Positions 34,485 through 43,693 of a DNA stretch of 64,000 nt are shown here, piece after piece (position 1 is the stretch's first letter; each line of letters starts with the position of its first letter). Made by a program: the position numbers and the translations under genes. The notes under the pieces are model-generated. The model did no database searches. It saw only the letters and a list, made by a program, of their open reading frames with translations, and was not told the origin of the DNA. This stretch comes from Pseudomonas sp. GV085 (GTDB taxonomy: Bacteria; Pseudomonadota; Gammaproteobacteria; Pseudomonadales; Pseudomonadaceae), in the NCBI RefSeq assembly GCF_003050925.1, contig NZ_QAOV01000007.1, positions 62,001 through 126,000 on the forward strand, given 5' to 3'.

Positions 34485-35401
34485 GTGCGCCTCCGGTAAG
34501 CGAAGCGAACCGCACCAAAAGCCGCGATGAGCAACGTCACAATCATCATCGTTGCGATCACCGCCGCGCGTGGCCATTGCTGGCCCGACTTGGTGGTGTC
34601 AGTGATCAGCGTACTCAAGGTCGGCGGCTGACCACCGCCCAGGTAGAGCGGGCTGACAAAGTCGCCGAAGCTCAGGATGAAACAAAACAGTGCCGCGACG
34701 ACAATGCCGATCCGCGCCGACGGCACCACCACCAGCAGCACCGTTCGCAATCGTCCGCAGCCGAGGTTGTGCGCGGCCTCGATCAACGAACGATCGATGT
34801 ACATCAAGCTGAACAGTTGCAGCAAAACCACCAATGGCAGGCACAGCGTGAAATAACCGACATAAGTACCGAACGCCGAATTCAACATGGCAAACGGCTC
34901 TATCCCAAGCAGACCAAGCGCGGCATTGAAGATGCCGTTATCGCTGAGGAACACCTGCCATGAATAAGTGCGCACCAGGTAGCTGGTGAAGAACGGAGTG
35001 ACCAGCAGCAACACCAGCAGCTGCTTTGCCGACTCGCGAAACTTGAAGGCGATTGCATAAGCGCAGGGAAAGGCCACCAGGCTGACCAGCACAGTGGCAC
35101 CTGCCGCCATGGCGAGTGTATGGACGTAGGCGTCCCAAAAAAAGGCGCGACTGAGCATATAGCTCCAGTTGAGCCATTCGAACGTCGGCACCATCCGGAA
35201 GTTACGTACAAGCCAAAAGCTGATGGCCACCAGAAACGCCAGCGGGAATACGAAGAACATCAATTGCCAGATCAGGATAGGCATCGAGAAACAGAGGCCA
35301 AACCAGGGCAAGCGCCACACCCTCCTTGAACGGCGCTCTGTTCGGGCACCGGCATTACCGGAGAGTACCGACGGCGAAGCCTTCAATTTGTCTGAAATCA
35401 T
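34481..35401 (-). CDS. ABC transporter permease (PotB-like)
   Basis: 306 residues, six TMs after a polar Arg-rich N-terminus. The EAA loop is SLIEAAHNLGCGRLRTVLLV, typical of PotB/H. The ATG of MISDKLKAS was chosen because a longer frame has no ribosome site. It follows the binding-protein gene by 23 bases and overlaps the next permease by four. Confidence 0.88.
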   Translation of the reverse strand: MISDKLKASPSVLSGNAGARTERRSRRVWRLPWFGLCFSMPILIWQLMFFVFPLAFLVAISFWLVRNFRMVPTFEWLNWSYMLSRAFFWDAYVHTLAMAAGATVLVSLVAFPCAYAIAFKFRESAKQLLVLLLVTPFFTSYLVRTYSWQVFLSDNGIFNAALGLLGIEPFAMLNSAFGTYVGYFTLCLPLVVLLQLFSLMYIDRSLIEAAHNLGCGRLRTVLLVVVPSARIGIVVAALFCFILSFGDFVSPLYLGGGQPPTLSTLITDTTKSGQQWPRAAVIATMMIVTLLIAAFGAVRFAYRRRT

Positions 35402-35424
35402 AGCGACCACCTCCACTCGTCTCG

Positions 35425-36552
35425 TCAAGCACCCTTGTATTGCGACCAGAAGTCATTCCACTCATCCAGACTCTGCCGGACCGGGAGTTCGCGGTACTTG
35501 ATACGACCATCGCGGATGTCATCCATGACGTTGCGCTGACCGAGCAGCATGCCTTGGCGCTTCGCCTCGGCGAGATCGGTCTGGTTCAGCAGTTCCCAGC
35601 CCTTTTTGCTCGGGATCAGCGCGGGATAAGCGGCCATCTTCGCCGACTTGACCTGGCCTTCAGGTGAGGTGATGTATTGGATGAACTTCTTCGCCAGCTC
35701 CGGGCTGTGTGCTTTTTTAGCGATGCAGTAAGACTCCGTCCATTGCAACCCGCCCTCCTTGGGCAATACGGTTTTCACCGGTGCGCCGGCACGTTGCAAG
35801 ACACCGGTGATCCAGTCGCCGATGCCGCACATGGCATGGATCTGACCATTCTTCAGAGAAGAAAAGGTTCCGCCGTAATCGAAGAAGCCACCGATTTGCG
35901 CACGCAAGCTCATCATCTTCTGCTGCACCGTTTGCCAGTGCGCGGTATCGATGTCGTACGGGCGCGCGTTGCCATTCATCAAGCTGATCTGTCCGAGATT
36001 CGGCAGGTGCCAGTCGAAGTGTCCAACCTTGCCCTTGAGGCTTTCGTCCCAGAACACGTCATAGCTGTGCACCTTGGTTTCGGGAACGAGTCGGGTGTTG
36101 TAGGCGATGCCGAGGAAGCCAAAGCGAATCAGGACCGAGTAGAGCTTGTCCCCCTGCCAGTGGCCGGGAAAATGCTGGAACTCCGGGTAGAAGTCATCGA
36201 AGGGGTAGTCAGCGGGGTCAAGTTGCTCGATGTACTCGGCGGCATTGAGTTGCTGGACGTATTCGGCGTCGGACAGGATCAGGTCGAAAGTGCCGGGCGG
36301 GGACTGTGAGATCAACCCCAGCATGTTGTCGCCGCCGGTGTAGTACTTGGCCCGGACCTTGACCCCATATTGGCGCTCGAAATCAGCGACGATGTCCGGC
36401 TCTGCGTGTCCGGCCCATGCGAGTATGACCAGTTCTTTTTCCGCTGCGGCGAAGCTTCTCAAGGGCAGCAAACCAGAAAGCGCTGCGGTGCCTGCCAGGA
36501 TGCTGGAGGTCTTGAGGAATGTACGGCGTGAAAGGTCGATGCGATTTTTCAT
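35425..36552 (-). CDS. Tat-exported spermidine/putrescine-like binding protein
   Basis: 375 residues. The N-terminus MKNRIDLSRRTFLKTSSILA carries a twin-arginine signal (SRRTFLK) followed by a hydrophobic stretch ending RSFAAAE. The mature fold matches PotD-like family 1 proteins (VILAWAGHAEPDIVADFERQ, FDLILSDAEYVQQL, YVAYNT-like FLGIAYNTRL). Tat export suggests folding or ligand binding before export. First gene of the ABC operon, divergent from creatininase across 432 bases of regulatory DNA. Confidence 0.88.
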   Translation of the reverse strand: MKNRIDLSRRTFLKTSSILAGTAALSGLLPLRSFAAAEKELVILAWAGHAEPDIVADFERQYGVKVRAKYYTGGDNMLGLISQSPPGTFDLILSDAEYVQQLNAAEYIEQLDPADYPFDDFYPEFQHFPGHWQGDKLYSVLIRFGFLGIAYNTRLVPETKVHSYDVFWDESLKGKVGHFDWHLPNLGQISLMNGNARPYDIDTAHWQTVQQKMMSLRAQIGGFFDYGGTFSSLKNGQIHAMCGIGDWITGVLQRAGAPVKTVLPKEGGLQWTESYCIAKKAHSPELAKKFIQYITSPEGQVKSAKMAAYPALIPSKKGWELLNQTDLAEAKRQGMLLGQRNVMDDIRDGRIKYRELPVRQSLDEWNDFWSQYKGA

Positions 36553-36984
36553 TATTGTCTCGCCTGGTGATGGAAAGTGGCTCAGGTGAAAAGCGCTCCT
36601 GTCCGTCTCATCCTTTTGCTCTTGCCTGCTGCCTGCTATCGCTGCCAACCACAGCATCATTCGCCGGCTGGATGCATTGCAGCAGGTCGCCATCACCCGT
36701 TTTTGTGCGCGCTCGACCTGGACTTTGTCAGATCCGACTCATGCCCCTTCTCACGTAAAAGCGACGAGCCCCAATCCGATAACCGGACAGAAATGACAAA
36801 TCAGAGGGTGTTTTGTCATTTACGGGTCGGATTTAGACAATTCTGCACCCTCCCCCTCTGATCGAATTGATCCATGCGCCGCCTTCGATTCCTGCAATCT
36901 GGAAGGTCGGTCAGACGATAGGCAAACGCCCCCAACCACCGGTTGAAAATCACCAACGGTCAAACACTTTCAGAGGGTGTGCAG
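36553..36984. promoter_or_regulatory. Divergent regulatory region of the creatinine module
   Basis: Contains a 10-bp perfect inverted repeat, AAATGACAAA (36791-36800) and TTTGTCATTT (36812-36821), and an outer imperfect pair GTCAGATCCGAC (36727) / GTCGGATTTAGAC (36826). Both are plausible sites for the GlxA/AraC regulators and lie between the ABC operon (minus) and the creatininase gene (plus). No gene is supported inside. Confidence 0.5.
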
Positions 36985-37767
36985 ATGAACAACAGTGTCG
37001 TTATTGGGGAACTCACCTGGCCTGCGTATGCAGAGAAGGTCGCTGCCGGCAGCCCGATCTTTCTGCCCGTGGGTGCACTGGAACAGCATGGACATCACAT
37101 GTGCATGGAAGTCGATGTGCTGCTGCCTACCGCGATATGCAAGGCGGTAGCGCAGAATGTCAGCGGCCTGGTCTTGCCTGCCCTTGCCTATGGCTACAAG
37201 TCTCAGCAGAAATCAGGCGGCGGCAACCACTTCCCGGGAACAACCAGCCTCGATGGCGCCACGCTGACCCATACCGTGCAGGACATCATCAGAGAACTTG
37301 CCCGCCATGGCGCACGCAAACTGGTGATGATGAACGGGCACTTTGAAAACTCGATGTTCATTGTCGAGGGCATAGACCTTGCCCTTCGGGAACTTCGCTA
37401 CGGTGGCATCAGTGACTTCAAGGTCGTCGTGCTGTCCTATTGGGACTTCGTCAACGACCCTGCCGTCATCGAAAAGTTATATCCCGAGGGATTTCTCGGC
37501 TGGGATATCGAGCATGGCGGTATTTTCGAAACCTCTTTGATGCTGGCCCTGCACCCCGACAAGGTCGATCTGAGTCGTGCGGTTGATCATCCTCCCGCGA
37601 CCTTCCCGCCTTACGACGTCTTTCCCATCATTGCCGAGCGCACGCCGGCCTGCGGAACACTGTCATCCCCTAAAGGTTCCAGTCGCGAGAAAGGCGAGCT
37701 GATTCTCGAAGTCTGTGTCTCTGGCATCAGCGCCGCTGTGCGCGAGGCTTTTGATCTGGACACCTGA
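36985..37767 (+). CDS. crnA: Creatininase (creatinine amidohydrolase)
   Basis: 260 residues. It hydrolyses creatinine to creatine reversibly with a two-metal centre. The metal ligands of the Pseudomonas enzyme are all present, shifted by one: Glu33, His35, Asp44, His119 and Glu121-Glu176 region (GALEQHGHHMCMEVD, MNGHFENSMF, GWDIEHGG), as are substrate-stacking Trp153 and Trp173. The ATG has AGAGG 9 bases upstream. It is followed by an APC permease and shares the module with creatinase at 42255, so the cell can turn creatinine into creatine, then sarcosine and urea. Confidence 0.95.
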   Translation: MNNSVVIGELTWPAYAEKVAAGSPIFLPVGALEQHGHHMCMEVDVLLPTAICKAVAQNVSGLVLPALAYGYKSQQKSGGGNHFPGTTSLDGATLTHTVQDIIRELARHGARKLVMMNGHFENSMFIVEGIDLALRELRYGGISDFKVVVLSYWDFVNDPAVIEKLYPEGFLGWDIEHGGIFETSLMLALHPDKVDLSRAVDHPPATFPPYDVFPIIAERTPACGTLSSPKGSSREKGELILEVCVSGISAAVREAFDLDT

Positions 37768-37846
37768 AGAACACACGGACGTGCCCAAACGAGTACTCAC
37801 GGTTATTGCTTCACCCTCCCCAAATAAAATAAAAAGGGTAAGTCTC

Positions 37847-39241
37847 ATGTCCAGCAGCTCAACCTTGGCCCCAGGCCTCAAGCAGCGTCACGTCACCATG
37901 CTTTCCATTGCCGGTGCCATTGGCGCCGGCCTGTTCATCGGTTCAGGACACGCCATCGCCTCGGCGGGGCCGGCCGCCATCCTGGCGTACATTTTTTCCG
38001 GCACCCTGGTCGTGCTGGTGATGCGCATGCTGGGAGAGATGGCCGTAGCGTCGCCCGATACAGGATCGTTTTCGACCTACGCCGAGCGGGCGATGGGACG
38101 CAGCGCCGGCTTCACCATCGGCTGGCTGTACTGGTGGTTCTGGGTACTGGTCATTCCGATTGAAGCCATCGCCGCTGCCGCCATCCTGCACGCCTGGTTT
38201 CCCGCCATTCAGACCTGGGAGTTCGCCATAGCGGTCACCGGCCTGCTGACATTGACCAACCTGTTCAGTGTCGCCCGGTACGGGGAGTTCGAGTTCTGGT
38301 TCGCCATGCTCAAAGTCATCGCGGTTCTGGGGTTTATCGCGCTTGGCGCGCTTGCCCTGGTGGGCGGATTACCGGATACGACGGTGAGTGGAGTCGTTCA
38401 ACTAAGTCATGAGTTCGGAGGTTTCATGCCCAATGGCATGACCGCCGTCATCGGCGCGATGCTCACCACCGTGTTCAGCTTCATGGGCACGGAAATCGTC
38501 ACCATTGCCGCTGCCGAATCGCAAAACCCCGCCAAACAGATCACCCGCGCGACCAACTCCGTCGTCTGGCGAATGGGGATTTTCTATATCGTCTCGGTAT
38601 TCCTCATCATCTCCATCGTCCCCTGGAACGACCCCATGCTCATGGAAGTCGGCTCTTATCAGAGGGCGCTCGAGTTGATGAACATTCCACACGCGAAAAT
38701 GATCGTCGATATCGTCGTGCTGATTGCTGTCGCCAGCTGCCTCAACTCAGCCATCTATACCGCGTCACGCATGGTCTACTCCCTGAGCAAACGCGGTGAT
38801 GGTCCTCGAGTACTGCAGAAGACGTCGACTTCAGGGGTGCCTTATATCGCGGTGCTGGCCAGCACCGCGGTCGGTTTTCTGACCACGGCGCTCAATTACT
38901 TTGCACCCAACGAAGTCTTCTCCTTCCTCCTGGCCAGCTCCGGTGCCGTTGCGCTGCTGGTCTATCTGGTCATCGCTGTTTCGCAACTGGTACTGCGCAA
39001 GAAGATGAATGCTTCGGGGCAACCGATCGCGTTCAAGATGTGGTTTTTCCCCTGGCTCAGCTACCTGGTCATTGCCTGCATCTTGAGCATCCTGGTGGTC
39101 ATGCTGATCTTGCCGCAGCATCGCATGGAAGTTGTAGCGACAGGTGCGCTGACACTGTCCATCGTCTGTATGGGCGCAATCTTCAACTCCAGGAGGAAGA
39201 CAGTGCAAGCCGTCGACATCGCACGAACCGAAAACGCTTGA
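37847..39241 (+). CDS. APC-family amino acid permease
   Basis: 464 residues with about 12 TMs, starting MSSSSTLAPGLKQRHVTMLS. The consensus GAIGAGLFIGSGHAIASAGP in TM1 and MLGEMAVASPDTGSFSTYAE in TM3 place it with GABA/proline/aromatic permeases (GabP/AroP group). It follows creatininase by 79 bases on the same strand, so creatinine, creatine or sarcosine import is a reasonable guess. A rho-independent terminator follows. Confidence 0.88.
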   Translation: MSSSSTLAPGLKQRHVTMLSIAGAIGAGLFIGSGHAIASAGPAAILAYIFSGTLVVLVMRMLGEMAVASPDTGSFSTYAERAMGRSAGFTIGWLYWWFWVLVIPIEAIAAAAILHAWFPAIQTWEFAIAVTGLLTLTNLFSVARYGEFEFWFAMLKVIAVLGFIALGALALVGGLPDTTVSGVVQLSHEFGGFMPNGMTAVIGAMLTTVFSFMGTEIVTIAAAESQNPAKQITRATNSVVWRMGIFYIVSVFLIISIVPWNDPMLMEVGSYQRALELMNIPHAKMIVDIVVLIAVASCLNSAIYTASRMVYSLSKRGDGPRVLQKTSTSGVPYIAVLASTAVGFLTTALNYFAPNEVFSFLLASSGAVALLVYLVIAVSQLVLRKKMNASGQPIAFKMWFFPWLSYLVIACILSILVVMLILPQHRMEVVATGALTLSIVCMGAIFNSRRKTVQAVDIARTENA

Positions 39242-39284
39242 AGCGCTATCCACGATAGCAACACTCATCCTCATTCACCTCTTT

Positions 39285-39321
39285 CCGGCCGCTCTCCACC
39301 ACGGAGCTGGCCGGTTTTTTT
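39285..39321 (+). terminator. Rho-independent terminator of the creatininase-permease operon
   Basis: CCGGCC pairs with GGCCGG around an inner CTC/GAG stem and is followed by seven T; 44 bases after the permease stop. Confidence 0.8.
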
Positions 39322-39550
39322 GTTGATCACTCATGCCTGACTCCCCACGTTTTCTACGCCCCCCTTCGGCCAATCGAGACTCATGACATCTTGCGTGCGT
39401 ATTCCTTTCGTCACGGTCCATTGACCGGACACACACAGTAAAATCCTGAAGCCTGTAAACAGGGCTTACAATCACAAAAACGAGATGATGTTGCCCGTAT
39501 CGGCAGCTTGCCGCGGCGCATGTCACTGATGCAGTTGAGGAGCGGTAATA

Positions 39551-40567
39551 ATGGCGAAACTCCAGGTGGTGAAACCCGCCGCAGGACGTTCGGCGAATGA
39601 ACAACGACCGGTGAAAACCGTGGGTTTCCTGGTCATCCCCAACTTCACCACCATCGGCTTCGCCTCCGCCGTGGAAACACTGCGCATGGCCAACCTGGCC
39701 GCGCGCAAACCGATGTTCCGCACGATAATCATCGCCGCCAGCCTGGATCCGGTGACAGCCAGCAACGGCATGCGCATCCTGCCTGACCATACCATCACCG
39801 ATGCACCCAGACTCGACATGCTGTTCGTTGTCGGATCAAACCCGATCGTCTCCAATCACGGCAGCCGACCACTACTCAATTGGCTACGCAAGCTGGCGCA
39901 TGATCAGGTACCACTGGGTGGGATCTGCACCGGCAGCCACTTGTTGGCGCGCGCCGATCTGCTCAAGGGCTATCGCTGCACGATTCACTGGGAAGACATC
40001 GAAGCACTGAAAGAGCGTTTTCCGGGGATCATCATTTCCAACCAGTTGTTCGAGCTGGACCGTGATCGCTACACCTGCTCCGGTGGCGTGGCCTCCATGG
40101 ACATGACCCTGCAGTTGATCGCCCGCGAACCGGGTGGTCGCGATATCGCAGCCCATGCGGCCGAGTTGTTGTTGTGTGATCGGGTACGCAATGCACAGGA
40201 ACAACAGCGTGTGCCATTGCGGCAAAAGCTGGGCACCTCGCAGCCCAAGCTCAGCCAGATGGTGGCGATCATGGAAGCCAATCTCGAGGAGCCGGTGGGC
40301 CTTGAGGAACTCGCGCGGTTGAACGAGGTGTCGGTGCGCCAGCTCGAACGCCTGTTTCACAAGCATCTGCAGCGCACGCCGAGTCAGTATTACCTTGAAT
40401 TGCGTCTTGCACGGGCACGTCAATTATTGCTGCGCAGCGAATCGCAGGTACGTGATATCGCCCTCGCCTGCGGCTTCGTTTCGCCTGCGCATTTCTCCAA
40501 ATGCTACAGCCGTTTCTTTGGCGTATCGCCGATGGGTGAGCGCAAGCAGGTAGCGGCGGTGCATTGA
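39551..40567 (+). CDS. GlxA-type regulator (DJ-1/PfpI domain + AraC HTH)
   Basis: 338 residues. Residues 20-190 form the DJ-1/PfpI-like sensor with an intact nucleophile-elbow Cys in GGICTGSHLLARADLL; residues 235-330 carry the AraC-type DNA-binding domain (LEELARLNEVSVRQLERLFH, VRDIALACGFVSPAHFSKCY). This architecture includes GbdR, CdhR, ArgR and the sarcosine-responsive SouR. Position after creatininase and before the MHS transporter/creatinase suggests it activates creatinine/creatine use, possibly sensing sarcosine or creatine. Confidence 0.9.
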   Translation: MAKLQVVKPAAGRSANEQRPVKTVGFLVIPNFTTIGFASAVETLRMANLAARKPMFRTIIIAASLDPVTASNGMRILPDHTITDAPRLDMLFVVGSNPIVSNHGSRPLLNWLRKLAHDQVPLGGICTGSHLLARADLLKGYRCTIHWEDIEALKERFPGIIISNQLFELDRDRYTCSGGVASMDMTLQLIAREPGGRDIAAHAAELLLCDRVRNAQEQQRVPLRQKLGTSQPKLSQMVAIMEANLEEPVGLEELARLNEVSVRQLERLFHKHLQRTPSQYYLELRLARARQLLLRSESQVRDIALACGFVSPAHFSKCYSRFFGVSPMGERKQVAAVH

Positions 40568-40580
40568 TTGAATGACCTCA

Positions 40581-40659
40581 TCGCGAGCGGGCTCGCTCCC
40601 ACGGTTGACCGTGTTGTCCAGGCGGACGCGGTTCAATGTGGGAGCGAGCCCGCTCGCGA
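40581..40659. repeat. REP pair (BIME)
   Basis: TCGCGAGCGGGCTCGCTCCC (40581-40600) and its reverse complement ending at 40659 (GTGGGAGCGAGCCCGCTCGC) flank a 35-base spacer. This is the common Pseudomonas REP; it lies between converging genes. Confidence 0.85.
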
Positions 40660-40687
40660 AGGCATCTATGAAATCACCGGATGGAGA

Positions 40688-42028
40688 TCAGTCCTGCAAC
40701 GCCTTATGCGCCGTTTCCCGGCTCGCCAGCATGGCAATCAATGCCACCGCCGCTGCCGCCAGCAGATACCAGGCCGGGGCCATTTTGTTGCCGGTCAGTT
40801 GAATCAGCCAGGTCGCGATAAACGGCGCGGTGCCACCAAACACCGCGTTGGCGATGTTGAAACTGAAGGCAAAACCACTGAAGCGGACGCGGGTGGGAAA
40901 TATCTCGGCGAGGAAGCACGGCAAGGTGCCGTCGTTCATCGCCAGGATCGCGCCGAAAGCAATCTGGATCATCAGAATCACCATCAGCGGCTGATTCTCC
41001 AACATCCCGAACAGAGGAAATGTCAGCGCCAGGAACAATATTGAAGCGCTCAGCAGCATGGTTTTGCGTCCGAACCGATCCGACAGTTTGCCCATCAGAA
41101 AGATCAGCCCGATGTAAGTCGCCAGCGATACCGTGGATGCCAGGAACGAATCACTTTCGCTCATGCCCATTTCGGTGGACAGGTAGGTCGGCATGTAGCT
41201 GAGCAACAAGTAGAACGCCACCGCATTCAGGCAGGTCGCGCCGATCCCGATCATCACACTGCGTCGGTGCACGGTCAGCAATTCGCGAACCGGAGCGTGG
41301 GTTGCGCATTCCTTTGCTTCAAGGCGTTTTTCCATCTCCAGGAACTTGGGCGTGTCTTGCAGACTCATGCGGATGTAACGCCCCACGAGCCCAAATGGCG
41401 CTGCCAGCAGAAAGGGTAAACGCCAGCCCCAGCTGTGCAGATCCTCGACACTCATCCACGCATGCAGGCCGGCGACAAAGACCGCGCCGAAGAGCAAACC
41501 TGCCGCCGTACTCGCCGGGACAATGCTGGTGTACAAACCGCGTTTACCCTCGGGCGCATACTCGGCGAGAAAGGCCGAGGCCCCGGCGTATTCACCTGAA
41601 GCGGAAAAGCCCTGGAACAAGCGAATCAGCAACAGCAAGGCCGGTGCCCACAGGCCGATATGGTTGTAGGTCGGCAGGATGCCGATGCAAAAGGTCGAGA
41701 TCGACATGATCAGAATCGACCAGGACAGCGCACTACGCCGCCCGTATTTGTCACCGAAGTGGCCCCAGACCAGTCCCCCCAGCGGGCGGACGATAAACGA
41801 CAGCGCAAACACGGCGAACGTCGCCAGTAGCGCGGTCGTCTTGTCGGTTTGCGGAAAAAACGTGAGCGCGATGACGGTTGCCAGGTAGCCGTAGGCCGCA
41901 TAGTCGAACCACTCGACGAAATTGCCCATGAAGCTGGCACTGGCCGCGCGCCGCAGGGCCTTGCGCTCGGCGGTCTGTTCAAGTTTCTGCGCCAGGGTCG
42001 GCGTCAGGCTTGCGCTTTGGGTGCTCAT
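40688..42028 (-). CDS. MHS-family MFS transporter (ProP/KgtP-like)
   Basis: 446 residues with 12 TMs. N-terminal SFMGNFVEWFDYAAYGYLAT and the loop GHFGDKYGRRSALSWSI, plus GFSASGEYAGASAFLAEYAP, are diagnostic of metabolite:H+ symporters (ProP, KgtP, ShiA). It lies downstream of creatinase on the same strand, so creatine is a likely substrate, though betaine-like or dicarboxylate transport is possible. Confidence 0.88.
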   Translation of the reverse strand: MSTQSASLTPTLAQKLEQTAERKALRRAASASFMGNFVEWFDYAAYGYLATVIALTFFPQTDKTTALLATFAVFALSFIVRPLGGLVWGHFGDKYGRRSALSWSILIMSISTFCIGILPTYNHIGLWAPALLLLIRLFQGFSASGEYAGASAFLAEYAPEGKRGLYTSIVPASTAAGLLFGAVFVAGLHAWMSVEDLHSWGWRLPFLLAAPFGLVGRYIRMSLQDTPKFLEMEKRLEAKECATHAPVRELLTVHRRSVMIGIGATCLNAVAFYLLLSYMPTYLSTEMGMSESDSFLASTVSLATYIGLIFLMGKLSDRFGRKTMLLSASILFLALTFPLFGMLENQPLMVILMIQIAFGAILAMNDGTLPCFLAEIFPTRVRFSGFAFSFNIANAVFGGTAPFIATWLIQLTGNKMAPAWYLLAAAAVALIAMLASRETAHKALQD

Positions 42029-42210
42029 TGGGCACCTCCGGTGTCAGAGGTGTGGTGATCGAAACGAAGAGTCGAGGCGTAGAACATGACAAAACCCTCT
42101 ATTGTTTTACTTGGCAGGGTCAAGGCTCGGTAAATGCTGCGCGCTATTTAGTGCGCATGCATTGTTTTGTTCCGGTTTATCTCAGCCACCGGGAAGATTT
42201 TTCGCCACTC

Positions 42211-42246
42211 GTCAAAGCAAAACGCCGCACAGGTTCACTGTGCGGC
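42211..42246 (-). terminator. Rho-independent terminator after creatinase
   Basis: On the minus strand GCCGCACAG and CTGTGCGGC form a nine-pair perfect stem with a five-base loop, followed by GTTTTGCTTT; it begins 9 bases after the creatinase stop. Confidence 0.8.
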
Positions 42247-42254
42247 GCGGGATC

Positions 42255-43466
42255 TTACTTCTTGATGATGTTGTGTTCCGGGCCATACGGGAACTTGGTG
42301 ATGTTTTCCCCACCCTGTTCGTTGACAATCAGGATGTCGTGTTCACGATACCCGCCGGCACCCGGAAGGCCCTCGGGCAGCATGATCATCGGTTCGATGG
42401 ACACCACCATCCCTGGCTCCAGCACCGTGTCGATGTCTTCGCGCAATTCCAGCCCGGCTTCGCGCCCGTAGTAATGGCTCAGCGTACCGAAGGAGTGGCC
42501 GTAGCCGAAGGTGCGGTATTGCAGCAGATCGTGTTCCAGGAAAATCTCGTTCAGTTGCAGCGCGATATCGCAGCAGCGCATGCCTGGCTTGATCAGCTTC
42601 AGACCCGCCTCGTGCACTTTGACGTTAACTTCCCATAAGCGCAGATGCTCATCGGAGCAGTGGTCCAGGAACAAGGTACGTTCCAGTGCGGTGTAGTAAC
42701 CGGCAATCATCGGGAAGCAGTTAAGGCTGAGGATGTCACCCTTGTTGACCTTGCGCGACGTGACCGGGTTATGCGCACCATCGGTGTTGATACCGGACTG
42801 GAACCAGGTCCAGGTGTCCATCAGTTCGGAATCCGGGAAAGTGCGAGCGATTTCACGCACCATCGCCTGAGTGGCATGCAGGGCAACTTCGTATTCTGGC
42901 ACCTGATCACGCAAGGCTTCGACGATGGCCGCACCGCCGATGTCCGCGATGCGCGCGCCATGGCGAATGATCGCGTGTTCTTCGGCGGACTTGATCATGC
43001 GCATACGCATGCACGGTGCGGCGATATCCACCAGCTCAGCCTGCGGATAGCGGCTGGCGAGTTTATCGCGATTGAGCAAGTTCAGATGATCGAACTCGAT
43101 GCCGATGCGCCCGGCCTTGGGCAAGGCCTGCTGGATTGCGACGAAGTAGTTGTCGCGCTGCCAGTCGGTGTAGACGATGTTTTCAGTGCCGACGGTACGG
43201 CGCCATGGCTGACCGCCATCGATGTTGGCGCTGATGGTCACGGCGCTGTCCTGGGTCACGACCAGCGCGTACTGACGCCCGAAGGAGCAGTACAGGAAAT
43301 CGCTGTAGTAGTTGATGTTGTGATAAGACGTGAAGACTGCCGCGTCAATATTGTTCTGCGCCAGATAAGCCCGCAATTTGGCCTGGCGGTTGGCATATTC
43401 CTGAGCCGAGAACGTCGGATTCACTTTTTCGCCGTTCTTGATCTGGATGGTTTTCGGCATTTGCAT
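42255..43466 (-). CDS. Creatinase (creatine amidinohydrolase)
   Basis: 403 residues, the exact length of the Pseudomonas putida enzyme. It cleaves creatine to sarcosine and urea with the pita-bread fold but no metal. Catalytic His232 (NTDGAHNPVTSR), Glu262 (YTALERTLFL) and Glu358 (VVSIEPMIML) are all at the reference positions. The ATG at MQMPKTIQ was chosen to match this N-terminus; a long in-frame upstream extension is spurious. Transcribed separately from the MHS transporter because a terminator follows. Sarcosine oxidase genes are not in the window. Confidence 0.96.
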   Translation of the reverse strand: MQMPKTIQIKNGEKVNPTFSAQEYANRQAKLRAYLAQNNIDAAVFTSYHNINYYSDFLYCSFGRQYALVVTQDSAVTISANIDGGQPWRRTVGTENIVYTDWQRDNYFVAIQQALPKAGRIGIEFDHLNLLNRDKLASRYPQAELVDIAAPCMRMRMIKSAEEHAIIRHGARIADIGGAAIVEALRDQVPEYEVALHATQAMVREIARTFPDSELMDTWTWFQSGINTDGAHNPVTSRKVNKGDILSLNCFPMIAGYYTALERTLFLDHCSDEHLRLWEVNVKVHEAGLKLIKPGMRCCDIALQLNEIFLEHDLLQYRTFGYGHSFGTLSHYYGREAGLELREDIDTVLEPGMVVSIEPMIMLPEGLPGAGGYREHDILIVNEQGGENITKFPYGPEHNIIKK

Positions 43467-43628
43467 GTCATTTATCCTTGTCATTGTTTGAGCAACAGAA
43501 GGCGCCAATCTGGCGAGCCGCTGAAGATCATTCGAACAGATGCAAGGTGAGGTTTTTTGTGCGAATCCGACCTGTAGTTGGTCATACCCGCTGTTTGCGA
43601 ATGTGGTTGCCGAGCCCCCTGGCAGAAA

Positions 43629-43675
43629 CAAAAATGCCCCCGGCAAGCGCGGTAAAAGCCGCTTGGCGGGGGCAT
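43629..43675 (-). terminator. Terminator after the second GlxA regulator
   Basis: On the minus strand a long GC stem (ATGCCCCCGCCAAGCGGC pairing with GCGCTTGCCGGGGGCAT, few mismatches) is followed by TTTTTGTTT. Confidence 0.75.
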
Positions 43676-43693
43676 TGGCAAAGGACAACGCAG

